A stretch of DNA of 64,000 bases. It comes from Blumeriella jaapii. Its lineage: Eukaryota > Ascomycota > Leotiomycetes > Helotiales > Drepanopezizaceae. The notes under the pieces are model-generated. The model saw only the letters and a list, made by a program, of their open reading frames with translations, did no database searches and had not been told where the DNA came from. How positions within the stretch are numbered: position 1 is the stretch's first letter; each line of letters begins with the position of its first letter. Positions 34,879 through 46,190 of the stretch are shown here, in pieces. The translations under genes and the position numbers were made by a program. The stretch is taken from NCBI GenBank assembly GCA_009599575.1, contig VWND01000001.1:2976001-3040000 (forward strand), read 5' to 3'.

Positions 34879-35144
34879 TATGACGATTCACTTTTTTTGC
34901 CCCTCGTATCACTTTAGCAATTACGTATAGCTGCAAGCTTCCTGGTCTCCTGATAAGTCTTTTTATCAACTGTGGAAACTATTTATATATATAAAGCACT
35001 TCCCTTTTAGCACCTCTGCCTTTTGCAATTGTTGATTCTAAATAAATATCTTTGTTACAAAACCAAAGGCTCGTTTCTTATACTATATGAACACGGCGAC
35101 CAGTTGACTGATCTCCCAGCCCTCCGACTAATTAAATCGTCACA
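34879..35144 (+). repeat. B3 3' LTR (266 bp)
   Basis: Starts TATGACGATTCAC (mutated inner side) and ends GACTAATTAAATCGTCACA with a clean outer side (CTGATCTCCCAGCCCTCCGA). It has the same length as its partner, and CCTCT follows. Confidence 0.92.
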
Positions 35145-35391
35145 CCTCTCGTGTCACCCCAGCAACTACGTGTAGCTGCAAGCTCCCTGGTCTTCTGGTG
35201 GGTCTTCCTATCAATTGTGGAAATTATTTATATATATAAAACTCTTTTTCCTTAGCAACTTCTGCTTTTTGCAGTTGTTAATTCTAAATAAATATCTTTG
35301 TTACAAAATCAAAAGCTCGTTTTTTTATATTATATGAATAAAGCGACCAGTTGACTGATTTTTCAGCCCTTTTATTAATTAAATCGTTATA
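35145..35391 (+). repeat. B2 5' LTR, remainder after B3
   Basis: Begins with the duplicated CCTCT (35145-35149), then CGTGTCACCCCAGCAACTAC, which continues the sequence broken at 22226. It ends AAATCGTTATA. It has the same TATA-like run and AATAAATATC as the other B LTRs. Confidence 0.88.
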
Positions 35392-36960
35392 TTATTAATA
35401 ATTCTTTTTTTACGCTGGCGACGGCGTAAACTTTTTTTTTTCGAATTTTTTACGGGTTATACCAAAGTGATCGACCGGTCGTAAAAAAGCTTATTTTCGC
35501 ATTTCGCGAAAAATAGCTTTTGTTCAACGATTTTCCTTTTAGCAAAGCTTTTCAGCTTCTGCTATTATATTTCAACCCCTTTTTTAATCAGCGAAAAAGC
35601 AGCCTCCCCCAAAAGCTTTTTCTTTTGAAAAACAGTTCTTTCCCCGAAAAAAGAAAAACAAAAGAAAAAGCAGAGCGCTAATTATTTCGCCTGCCATTTT
35701 TTTCTTGCAGCCTAGCGCTGAAAGCGTTCAGTTGAAACTTTTGCAAAATCAATTGAAAAAAACGCAAAAGCGTAAACGATAACTTTTAGAAATTATACGA
35801 CTGCGACAAACCTTTTAATTAAAGCGTTTGATAAGATTTATCGAACGTGCTTTTGCTAATCGCGAATCTGCTGCTTTTTTTTTTCGCAACGTTTTATTTT
35901 AATTAACAAACGCTGCAAATCAATTTTCACGCTTTTCGCGAATTTTCTTTAAATTTCTTTTTAACGGCTAAAATTTTAGCGCGCTTTTTAAACGCTATAA
36001 TTTCCATTTATCTGCTGATTTTCGATTAATTCGTATAAAGCGCGTTCCGAATTTTAAATTTAAGCTAAATAATAATAAAAATTACAAAGCACGCTATTGA
36101 AAAACTAAAGTTTTCGACAATTTCGAATTTTATTACGATTATTTCGCTAGCGATCGATTTCGTAAAAATTATATATTCGATCAAACCGAAAGCGTAGCAA
36201 AAGAGTTTTTTATTCCGCGTATTTTAAACCGTTCCGATTTTATATTTTTCGAAAAATTAATAAAAAAAATCGCCGATTTCCTGGCCGACTTTTTAAACGT
36301 TTAAAAAGCCGAAAACGAATTTAAAATGCTTGTAATAAATACGCACGACGACTTTTAGCGATTTTATTTGCGATTTTCCATTTTCGCAGCGAACGTTTAA
36401 ATACAAATTAATAAACAGCTTCGAAACGCTTTTCGCGATAAAATACTAAAGCGTTTACGAAAAAAGCTGCATTTGGAATAAGCGCGTATAACGATTTTTA
36501 AAAATTGGTTTATCGCCGTTCGTTAAAAAAAACAAAGTTAATTAGCTAAACGAATTTTATACGCGAATCGCTTTTCAATCAAATTTATTATTTATCAAAA
36601 TGATAAGTTTTTAATCAAAACGTACTACGAATTAAATCGTACGTACGAAAGTCGTTTAAATGCTTTATAAGCTTTTTTTCAGCCTTTTGCTGCTTTTCCT
36701 TTTTTTCCACGTCAAAACGCCTTTTTTGGCGTTTTTCTTTTTCGATCGGACCAACGATAACGCTCGTTTTTTATTTTATATCAAAAATTTTAAAAAAGCC
36801 AATCTGCACGACCTTTTACGGACCGACCCTCCGTTCCATTTAAAAGCTTTTTTAGGCTAGTAAATATAAACAAAATCGAACCGGCCGAAGATTCGCTTTT
36901 TAATAATAATAATAAAAATAAAAACCTTTTTCCAAACGACTTTTAAAACGCATATAAAAA
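35392..36960 (+). pseudogene. B2 gag region, RIP-broken
   Basis: A leader and degraded gag frame on the plus strand, collinear with B3. The segment at 36660-36860 (FFFDRTNDNARFLFYIKNF then LHDLLRTDPPFHLKAFLG) is open for 66 codons. Assignment rests on its place before the protease and on similarity to B3. Confidence 0.55.
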
Positions 36961-39900
36961 AATCGAAAGCTTTCCCGCCAATTGGAAAAACGCTTAAGCT
37001 TAAGCAAAGCTTTTTTTTTAAGCGTATTGCGCGATATGCGTTATTTTAACGTTCGAAAGCTTTTTAATAGCGATTTATTAACAATTTCCGTTATATTTAT
37101 CAAAAATAGCTTTTCGTACAAAATAAAAGCGCTCGCCGATTTTAAAGCGAACGGTTATGCGTTGATCGATTCGGCGCTAATTAAATTAAATTTTTTTTTT
37201 TTTTAAACTTTTGATTTAATCTTTTCCGGCTTTTTTTTTTGTAAAAAAATATAATAAAGCTCGTAGCCATTTAATTATATATTTTACGCTTTTTAATTTT
37301 ATTATTAATAATCGAATATAATCGTTTATTCCTTTTTTAATTATTAATTTCGGAAATTATAATATGATTTTAAAAAAAGCTAGGTTGGCCGAATACTAAG
37401 TTTTATTAAATGATAATAAGCGCAAGCTTTATTGGCCGAAGTCTTACCTTTTTATAGACGCTCGTTATATTAAAGTTTTTTATTTGCATTTTCGAAAGAT
37501 TTGATTTCGCTATTAAAACGACGCTGTAAAACGTAACAAAAACCTTGATTAATTATAGCAAATTTACGATGCTATGCGAAGCGCGAAAAAATCGAATTTT
37601 ATTCGCGGTGCCAATTTCGATAGCGACGCTAATAGAATAATACAAGAAATCATACCATTTTCCCAGGCTGCCGATTCTTTTTTTATTATTTTTTCTTTTT
37701 TTTTTTTTTCTTCGTTAAAACAGCTTTTTCGTTTTACGAAAAACAATTATATTAAAAACCGAAAAAAAGCTTTCGCCGCGATAACTTTTCAGCTTAATAT
37801 AATCGATAGTTTAAACAAATTATTTTCTGAATTTCTTAAACGACCAGTTCGAAAACGAATCTTTTAATTTATTACTTATCTAATTTTTATCTGCCAGATT
37901 ATTGCATACGCTTTTAAGCTGATTTTCAGAAAAAAAGCAATTAAAATGTTTTTAATTTTTTTATATAAGATCGACAGAATATTAAACGATTTTACGTATA
38001 ATATTTTTTTCAAAACCTAATTTTATAATTTTTTCGAACGTTTCAAAACCAACGAAATATCGATTTCGATCTTTTTAATCAGTTTAGCAAAGCTAACTTC
38101 GAATAAACCTTTTCGAATTTTTTTTCCCGGAGTACAAAAACTTCGAATACGTGTTTTCTAAGGCCGCTAATAACGAGCTAGCCTTTCACCGGTCTTACGA
38201 TCACAAAATCGAGTTTATTATAAATGAAAAAAAACTGAAATACATTTTTTTATATAAAATATCGATTTTAAAGCTCGAGATAATTAAGACTTATTTGCAA
38301 GATAATTTTAACAAAAGCTTTATCGAACCTTCTACCGCTTTTTTCGCTGCTTTAATGCTTTTCGCTAAAAAACCCGACGGTTTACTGCGTTTTTATATCG
38401 ATTATCGAATTTTTAATAATATTATTCGTAAAAATCGCTATTTTTTCTTTTTTATCGATGAAACTCTTGCTCGTTTTTCGGAAGCGCGAATTTTTACGAA
38501 GCTCGATATTCGTAAAGCTTTTTATAAAATTCGAATAGATTCCGTTAATAAAAAACTGACGACGTTTCGTACGCGTTACGACGCTTATAAATATAAGATG
38601 CTATTTTTTGGCTTTATTAATAAATTCGCAATTTATCAACGCTATATAAACGACGTTTTTTTCGATTATTTAAACGATTTTTGTATTGCATACCTGGATA
38701 ATATTTTTATTTATTCGTCCGACCTTTTAAAATACGTTATATACGTTCGCAAAGTATTTTAAAAATTCGCTGACGCTGAATTACAGGCCGATATTCGGAA
38801 GTTTGAATTTAACGTTATTCGGACCTGTTATTTAAGCTTTATTATTTTTATTAAAAGCTTAAAAGTAAACTTAAAAAAAATTTCCGTGGTCGCTTATTAA
38901 AAGCCTTTTACTATTATAAAAGGTATATAAAGTTTTTTTGGTTTTTGTAATTTCTACCGACGTTTTATTCGAAACTACGATATAATTGCAAAGCTTTTAA
39001 TTTATTTGACCAAAGCTAACGTTTTTTAATTTTATTTTTGAATATCAAAAAAGTTTCGACCTTTTTATACTAGCTTTTATTATTGCATCAGTTTTACAAT
39101 ATTATAAGTAAAACCTTTCTTATATATTAAAAACTGACGTTTTCGACGGCGTAATAGCTTTTATGCTTTCGCAATTTTATAATAACAACTAGCTTCCAAT
39201 CGCTTATTTCAGCAAAATCATAGCTTTCGCAAAGCTAAACTACGTCGTATATAATAAAAAAATACTCGCAATCGTAAGATTTTTAAGCAACTTTCGTATT
39301 AAACTAATTAGCTTAATTTATTAAATTAAAATAATTATTAATTATAAAGCTTTAAAATACTTTATAACTTTTAAACTTTTAAACGCTCGATAAGCACGCT
39401 GGGCCGAGCTTTTCGCCGACTACAACTTTTTTATTACGTATAAACCAAATAAATACAACTTTTTGGCTAACGCATTAACACGTCGTACGAGCGAATTCGA
39501 CCGCTAAAACTTTTTTAAACGCATTCAGCGCTTGCAAACACTTTTTCGAGCCGATCAAATCGATTACCGCTTTTTAATTAAAAAACTTCGATCTTTTACG
39601 GCTTTCGAAACAGCTGTTTTTATCGTTAAAATAGCTGATTTTTTTTTCGCATTTCGTATCGTTAATTAAATTTTTTACGCTAATCGCATAGCTAGCAGTC
39701 TGATAGCTTTCCGAAAAAAAGCTATACGAAACGCTACGAAAAAAAACGACGATAATAATACTTCGTATACGCTTAAACGCGACCTGCTGTTATATTACGG
39801 TCGTTTAATAATATCAAACGTCGATTATTTTCGTTTGGCTTTTATACGAAAAATGCACGACCAAATTTTTACCGTTTATTTCAGCGCTCGCAAAACTACG

Positions 39901-41259
39901 CAATTGCTTTCGGACCAATATTATTAGCGAAGTATAACAGTTTTCGTAAAACAATACTATCGCAATTGCTACGCTTATCGAAAAAGTTTTATTTTAAAAA
40001 ATAAGCGCTCCGGCTTTTTTCAGCTTTTTTTTGTTTTTAACCATTTTTAAAAGCACGTTATAATAAACTTTTGCAGCTTTAACAAAAACAAACACGATTA
40101 CGATAATATATTCGTAATAATAAATCGCTTTTTCAAGCAAGCTATTTCGATTTTTTATTATAAAAATATCGACGCTCGAAGCTTTGTTAAATTATATATA
40201 TTCCACGTATACAAATATTTTGGCTTTTTAAAAAGTATTATTAACGATCGTAGCTTTTAGTATTAATTTACTTTCTGATTTGAATTAAACAAAATACTCG
40301 GTATATAATTAAAATTTTCGACAGCCGCTTATTTTAAAACCGACGGTCAGACCGAAATTTACAATTAATATTTGTAAAAACGCTTTCGACCCTTCGTGAA
40401 TTTCTATTAAAACGATTAAAACGAATTTTTCTTAATAATAAATTTCGCTCAAATGGTTTTTTTTTACGAAAATCTAAATGGCTTTTCATTTTTTAAAATT
40501 GTATACGATTATATTTCTTATAATAATTGAAACTGAAAGCTCGATATTTCTTTTTTTTTTTAATCTTTTATATAAGCTAAACGCAAACGAAGCTCGTGCG
40601 TACGCTCGCCGCTATTACGACGCTTGAAATCTCGCCAAATCGCATTTTTAATAAGCTTACGATAAAATAAAAAAAATACGAATAAGTTTCGCCGCGCGAT
40701 CGATTTTAACGTTAGCGATTACGTATAGCTCGATATACGTTTATTTCCGATTTTCCGGCCTTTTCGCAAGCTCGACAATCTTATAAACGGCCTTTTCAAA
40801 ATTGTAACTAAAATTTTCGATAACGCTTTCAAACTAAACCTTTTTAATATTATAAACGTACATTTAGTTTTTTACGTTAATCGATTGCGTAAAACAGCTG
40901 ACGACGCGTTTTCAAATCAGATTAATTTAGCTTTTAAATTTATTAATATAACTAATAAGCTTAAATACGAAATCGAAGAATTAATCGCCTGTCGAATACA
41001 GCGGAAAACCTTTTAGTACAAAGCTTTTTAAATAAACTTAAATAAAAATTTCACGTGATACTTCGCGTCTGACTTTATATATGCTTTTTTGAAAATGCGC
41101 GATTTTTATTTGGCGCATAAAAAGCTCTCCGATCCTTTTGCAAAACTTGTAAATTGGCTAAAAGCGTATTCCGAAGATTTAGATTCGTACGATCACTTGG
41201 ATAGCGACGTATTAATAAATAAAAGCTCGAAAGCGCGCTTTTTTCGGACGGGAAAGTAA
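36961..41259 (+). pseudogene. B2 pol: protease, RT, RNase H, integrase, chromodomain
   Basis: Protease: ALADFKANGYALID, with the Asp codon at about 37138. RT: 38151-38762 is the longest stop-free frame in the window (203 codons). It contains PDGLLRFYIDYRIFNN, FTKLDIRKAF, FRTRYDAYKYKMLFFGF and the catalytic box YLDN at 38691-38702 (second Asp to Asn). RNase H at about 39200-39480. The integrase finger is at about 39850-39990, and the core includes KTDGQTEIYN near 40350, keeping Glu. GPY/F lies at about 40740-40860. The chromodomain is at 40966-41090 (KYEIEELIACRIQRKTF, then FASDFIYA). The last 65 codons are stop-free and end in TAA at the LTR border. Confidence 0.88.
40966..41259 (+). other. 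B2 chromodomain and pol C-terminal tail
   Basis: YEIEELIACRIQRKTF, then (after RIP stops at Gln and Trp) YKAF, NLNKN, YFASDFIYA. This fits the chromodomain pattern Y-x-[VI]-E-x-[IL]-x-x-R-x6-Q-Y-x-x-x-W-x-G-x-N-x-x-W-x-P-A-S-x-F, followed by FLKMRDFYLAHKKLS and AKLVNWLKAYSEDLDSYDHL. Chromodomains of fungal chromoviruses bind methylated histone H3 and direct integration. Stops at expected Trp codons fit RIP. Confidence 0.75.
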
Positions 41260-41529
41260 TATAACGATTTATTTTTTTGCCACTTTTCGTATCACTCCAG
41301 CAACTACGTGTAGCTGCAAGCTTCCTGGTCTTCTGATAAATTTTTCCATTAATTATGAAAACTATTTATGTATATAAAGCTTTCTTTCCTTAGCAACCTT
41401 TGTCTTCTGCAGTTGTTGATTCTAAGTGAATATCTTTGTTACAAAACCAAAGGCTCGTTTTTTTATACCATATGAACAAGGCGACCAGTTGACTGATCTC
41501 CCAGCCCTTCGACTGATTAGATCGTTACA
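41260..41529 (+). repeat. B2 3' LTR (270 bp)
   Basis: Starts TATAACGATTTAT (inner side mutated) and ends CTGATTAGATCGTTACA, with a cleaner outer side (GATCTCCCAGCCCTTCGACT). The duplicated GGCGT (41530-41534) follows. Confidence 0.92.
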
Positions 41530-43590
41530 GGCGTCGATTATAATTTTGAAAAAAAAACCGACCGAATAATAAAAGTTATTTTTTTGCAATTGCGATAATA
41601 CGCTAATTATTATTTTATTAAAAAAGTCGGTTTTTAAGCGCGTTTGCTTATAAAAGTCGTAATAATACAAAATGAAAGCATTTAACAAAGCTTTGCGTAA
41701 TATTTTTTATACGTTTTTCTGCTTTTTTTCGAATACGAAAAAAACGTTTTTGCTTATAAAAACAGTAAAAAAGCGGCAAATACGGCTATAGCCGGCTATA
41801 AAGCGTTTGTAAAAATTGCAAAAGTTTAAAAAGTTTTGCACGTTTCGCATATTCGCTGTATATTATTAATTTTTAATAATAGCGATTTTTTCCGGGTTTA
41901 TTTTAATATTTTAAATATTAATAACGAAATTTAAAAATTTAATTTTCGTAATATTAAATTCGCATTTTTTAATATTAGCTTTTAAGCCGTGTTTTTCTAA
42001 AATCGACAAAATCTTTTTAATATAAATTTTATATTTTAAATTATTCGCGGAATAAATAAAAATATTGTTAAAATACGCCGAATAAAAACTTATTTAAATG
42101 TTTTATAAAAATATTATTAATAAAGCGTTAAAATATAGCGAGCCTATTAATAAAGCCGAACGGAAAATTTTATATTTGTATATATTATATCGAATACGAA
42201 AACTAATTAGTTTTTCAGACTTTTCGAATATCCGAATTCGATTAAATGCTTATTAAATATTAATTTTCGTAAACATTTTAGCTTTAATAATTCGCGCTAG
42301 TATTTCGTTAATTAAAAGCAAAAAATAAATTTTTTTTTTCGTAAAATCGTTAAGCTTGCGATAATCGATATATAAACGTATAAAGCCGTTTGATTTTTTA
42401 ATAAATAAAATCGGAGCGGCGAAAAAAGCATTAAAAAATTTAATAAAGCTTTTGTGTAAATCATCGAAAATATAGCTTTTGACTTTTATAAGCTGCTTAT
42501 TCGTAAAACGTTTAAATAGTTTTATAAAAAGCGTATTTTCCGTAGCTAAATATATTTTGTAATTTATACCGAAACGGCGAAAAGCGAACTTATCGCTATT
42601 TTGCTTATAAAAAAGTTTTTCGAATTTCGAATATTAAGCTGAAAAAAACTTTTTTATAAAAATTACGTTATCGTTATGTTTAGCTTATAAAGCGTCGGAA
42701 ACAAAAATGCTTTTTATTGCCGCGAATTGTATGATTTTTTCAGATTCGGCGATTTTCGCACGGCGAAAACGTTTTTTGTATATATTATACATAAAAGTAA
42801 TAAACGTGCAATCGTTGAATAATAATAATCTTTTTTTTTTTACGATTCGCATTCGCTTTTCGTAACGTGTTTATAAAGCGCTGAATGCAAAAGCGAAAAT
42901 ACAGCTGATATTATAATTAAAAATAAAAAAAGTAGCAATTGGCTCGGTTAAAAAAACCGGCTTGGTCGGTTTAAAGCTGCCAATAAAAAACTTTTCCATT
43001 TTGTGCAAATTGCTTTTAAAATTTCGCATAAACGTAAAAGGTTTATTAGTTTTAAAATTTAAATAAGCTTTTTTAATTGTCGTAAAAATATTAGCAGAAG
43101 TATATAAAGCTTTTATTGCGCTGTTTCGTTTGTTTGCATTTTTTTTATATATGCGATTAAGCATTTTAAGCTTTTTTCGCTGATTAAAATCGACGAACAA
43201 CTGCTCGTTGAAATCAAAAATAACAAATATATCGAATAGCTATTTTATTTTGTTTTTTTCTTAGCTATACGCTTGCTTTAAATCGTAATGCTATAAAAAT
43301 TTGCGATTAATAAAAACGTCGGTAAAGCCCAGGTTTATAATTAAAAAAGGAAAATTTATACGACGTCCTTTAATCGTAAAAAAAAAAAATAGCAAAAGAA
43401 ATAGGCTTTTCCGGCTCGCTATTATAGCCGGTGGATATAATAAGCTTATGCAGCCGAATAAAACTTATTTCGAAACGTTAAAAAAATTGATACGCTAAAA
43501 AAGTTTTAATCGCATCGAAAATATTAACTTCGCTATCGATATATATAAATGTTTTAATATATAATTTATTACGTGCTAGTTTTATAAAAA
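41530..43590 (-). pseudogene. A2 pol 5' part: RNase H start, RT, protease
   Basis: Minus-strand continuation of A2 after B2. RNase H and connection lie at 41535-41830. RT has the catalytic region near 42060-42080 (reads YFNN, both Asp lost) and the IDYRKLND region near 42345-42372. The protease IDSEVN site is near 43540. A 109-codon minus frame at 42871-43200 is part of the protease-RT linker. Stops lie at Gln and Trp codons throughout. Confidence 0.8.
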
Positions 43591-45321
43591 TTAAAAACTG
43601 TCGCTTTTTTATTAAAAAGCGGTGGTTAAACTTTAAATCTTTTTATAAATCGAATTTTTTATTATAATAAAATTTTTTGCTACGATTTAAAAGTTTTTTA
43701 ACAGATCGTTTTGCTTTTCGTCGATAGCTATTTCGGCGATTTTGCGATTAAATTAAGCGTCGAAGCAAACGTTTGCGAAATAGCCGAATTTGCCGCAGTT
43801 ATAATAAACGTTAAAAAAACGCGCAGCTAAACGAAGAAAACCGGAAATAACAAAAGTGGCAGTTATACGCTCGTAAGAATTTCTGTTAAAAAAAGGAAAA
43901 GCTGTGCGAGCAAAAAAAGCTAAAAAAATAAAACGCTATAAAGCTTTAAAAATACCGGAAGTACGCTTAAAATCTTAATTAGCAAAAGTTATAACAAAGA
44001 AAAAATAGCTTATGCGACGGACAAAAGCTATTTTTTCAGCTCGGATATTACGTAACTTTTATTCGCAACGGCTAAAAACTCGTTTAAAGCAATATAAATA
44101 TTATTTATTTTGTAATTTTTTATTTAAAAATCGTATTTAAAAATAAAAATAACTTTTTCGTATATATTTTCAAACTAACGGTTTTTAGCAATTTTGTTAA
44201 TAACTGCGTAACGAATAAATAAAAAACGAAAATTATTATAAATTTAATTATTATTTATATAAAACTTGTTATATTGCAATTTAGCAGATTAAACGCGGTT
44301 ATAATCAAAAAAGCGCTGATTAAAAATACGAAAAACGTTTCGGGCCGATTAGGCTTGGTTATAAAACTCGGGATTTAAATGCTTTAAAATAATAATTTTT
44401 GCTTTTCCAATAATGCATTTAAAATATGCTTTGGCTTAGTTTATGCTTTATATAAAGTTTTTTAAATACTTTTTAATAAACAATTTTATATTTATTTTTT
44501 ATGCGTTATATTTAATTTTTTTTTAATAATCGCTGAAAGCGTAGCGAAAGTATTTAATTTTAAATAATTCGATTCGAAAAATAATTAAATCGAAAACGAA
44601 AAAATAATATTCGGAAATTAATTAAAAGTTTGCCGTAAAAACGCGCGAAGCTCGAAGTAAAAAAAAGGCGTCGCGGGCGATATTAGCGAAAAAAGCTGAA
44701 AAGCGAGCGGCGGCAATAGCTTAAGCGATTATCTGAGCGATTTGAAACTGCTGGACCGCAATGAATTTTTTAGCGTTAACAAATATATTAAGCAATCGGT
44801 TTAAAAATATTCGTCGGTTTGAAAATACTAAAATATCAGCGTTGTATAATTCGATTTTAAATTCGATAATAAAACGAAAAGATTTAGCAAATAAATCGGC
44901 TGCAAATAATTATAATTCGATAAAAAAGTCGTAGAATAAAAATTCGCTGCCAAAATCGTCGAAAAAGCTTGGAACGAATAAAAATTCGAAAGCGTTAAAA
45001 GCGGAAGCAGAAAGTAAAAATGCTGACTCGAAGCTGAATCGTACGAATTGCGTTTGTTTTCGGATGCCGCGTCGATTTATAAAAAAAGCATAAAATATAT
45101 AAAAAAAAAGCGATTCGAATTGCAAAAGCAAATCGAATTAATAAAAAAAAAAGATTTTAGCTTTTTCTAAAAACAAAATTAATAAAAAAAAGTTTTGATT
45201 AAAGCACCGATAAATAAACGTCGGTACGAGCGGCCTGAAAAAAATTCGAATTATAAAAGCAAATCGAGTTTTTAACCGTGAATATAAAGTTTTTCAGCGA
45301 AAATTGTTTGGTTTTTTTTTA
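43591..45321 (-). pseudogene. A2 gag and leader
   Basis: Zinc knuckle near 43758-43802 (YYNCGKFGYFANVC; first Cys and His both Tyr). It is preceded by the Arg-rich capsid end and, at 44910-45131, an open frame with INRRGIRKQTQFVRFSFESA and DDFGSEFLFYDFF. The leader near 45132-45321 has the A/T runs typical of the family. Plus-strand frames here are shadows. Confidence 0.72.
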
Positions 45322-45596
45322 TATTATAACTAGCTTAAAAATAATCAGAAAAATAATATAAATTAAAAAGTACGCATATAAATTGAAAAAAAAAACACCG
45401 AGCTAAAATGCTCGAAATCGCGAACTTTATATATAATAGATTGCGCTTATAAATCACGTGATTTAACGCGAAGCCTAGTGGCCGAAATGGTCCGTGCCCA
45501 AACCTTAATCCAACACCACCAGCAATTATACCATTGGCAACCATACCATTGGCAACCATACCACTGGCAACCATACCACTGGCCAGGATCGTAATA
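45322..45596 (-). repeat. A2 5' LTR (275 bp)
   Basis: In plus coordinates it begins TATTATAACTAGC (inner side, mutated) and ends CCACTGGCCAGGATCGTAATA. It has four repeat units, one fewer than the 3' LTR of the same element. TAAAC follows at 45597-45601. Confidence 0.9.
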
Positions 45597-46190
45597 TAAA
45601 CAACGGTCAGATTTATAATAATTTTCGTTTTTTGTTTATTCGTTACGCAGTTATTAGCAAAATTGCTAAAAACCGTTGATTTGAAAATATATGCGAAAAA
45701 ATCATTTTTATTTTTAAATACGATTTTCGAATAAAAAAATACAAAATAAATAATAATTATATTGTTTTGAACGAGTTTTTGGCCGTTGCGGATAAAAAAT
45801 CACGTAATATCCGAGCTAAAAAAATGGCTTTTGCCCGTCGTATAAATTATTTTTCTTTTATTATAGCTTTTGCTAACCAGGATTTTAAGCGTACTTCCGG
45901 TATTTTCAAAGTTTTATAACGTTTTATTTTCTTAGCTTTTTCTGCTCGCATAGCTTTTCCTTTTTTTGGCAGAAATTCTTACGAGCGTATAGCTGCTATT
46001 TTTACTACTTCCGGTTTTTTCCGCTTGGCTGCGCGTTTTTTTAGCGCTTATTATAATTGCGGCAAGCCCGGCCATTTCGCAAACGTTTGTTCCGACGCCA
46101 AGCTCAGTCGCAAAATCGCCGAAATAGCTATCGACGAAAAGCAAAACGATTTGTTAAAAAACTTTTAAGCCGTAGTAAAGATTTTTATTA
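45597..46190 (+). pseudogene. A1 gag, 3' part with the best-preserved zinc knuckle
   Basis: Resumes A1 gag after the duplicated TAAAC. It includes the capsid end and the knuckle at about 46052-46093, YYNCGKPGHFANVC, with only the first Cys lost. It ends KQNDLLKNF and a stop near 46168. An antisense frame at 45932-46144 is a shadow. Confidence 0.75.

Larger units (their letters stand above)
22227..35144 (+). mobile_element. B3, family B chromovirus, plus strand, carrying A4
   Basis: B3 has two 266-bp LTRs (22227-22492 and 34879-35144) and the duplication CCTCT (22222-22226 and 35145-35149). It is inserted in the 5' LTR of another B copy. A4 sits in its chromodomain-coding part. Removing A4 leaves 6405 bp. 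All genes are on the plus strand. Confidence 0.92.
22199..41529 (+). mobile_element. B2, complete family B chromovirus, plus strand, carrying B3
   Basis: Duplication GGCGT at 22194-22198 and 41530-41534. The 5' LTR is split by B3 after only 28 bp and resumes at 35150; the 3' LTR is 41260-41529. Removing B3 and its duplication leaves 6408 bp, almost the same as B3 itself (6405). The body 35392-41259 is uninterrupted and is the best place to read family B. Confidence 0.92.
2081..45596 (-). mobile_element. A2, family A chromovirus, minus strand, carrying C1, A3 and B2
   Basis: A2 lies in A1 with duplication TAAAC at 2076-2080 and 45597-45601. It reads on the minus strand: the 5' LTR is 45322-45596 and the 3' LTR is 2081-2224 plus 13495-13639. 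Three elements interrupt it: C1 in the 3' LTR, A3 at 15451 and B2 at 22199. Removing them and their duplications leaves 6454 bp, the expected family size. Its pol is therefore in three pieces (13640-15450, 21907-22193 and 41535 onward). Confidence 0.9.
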
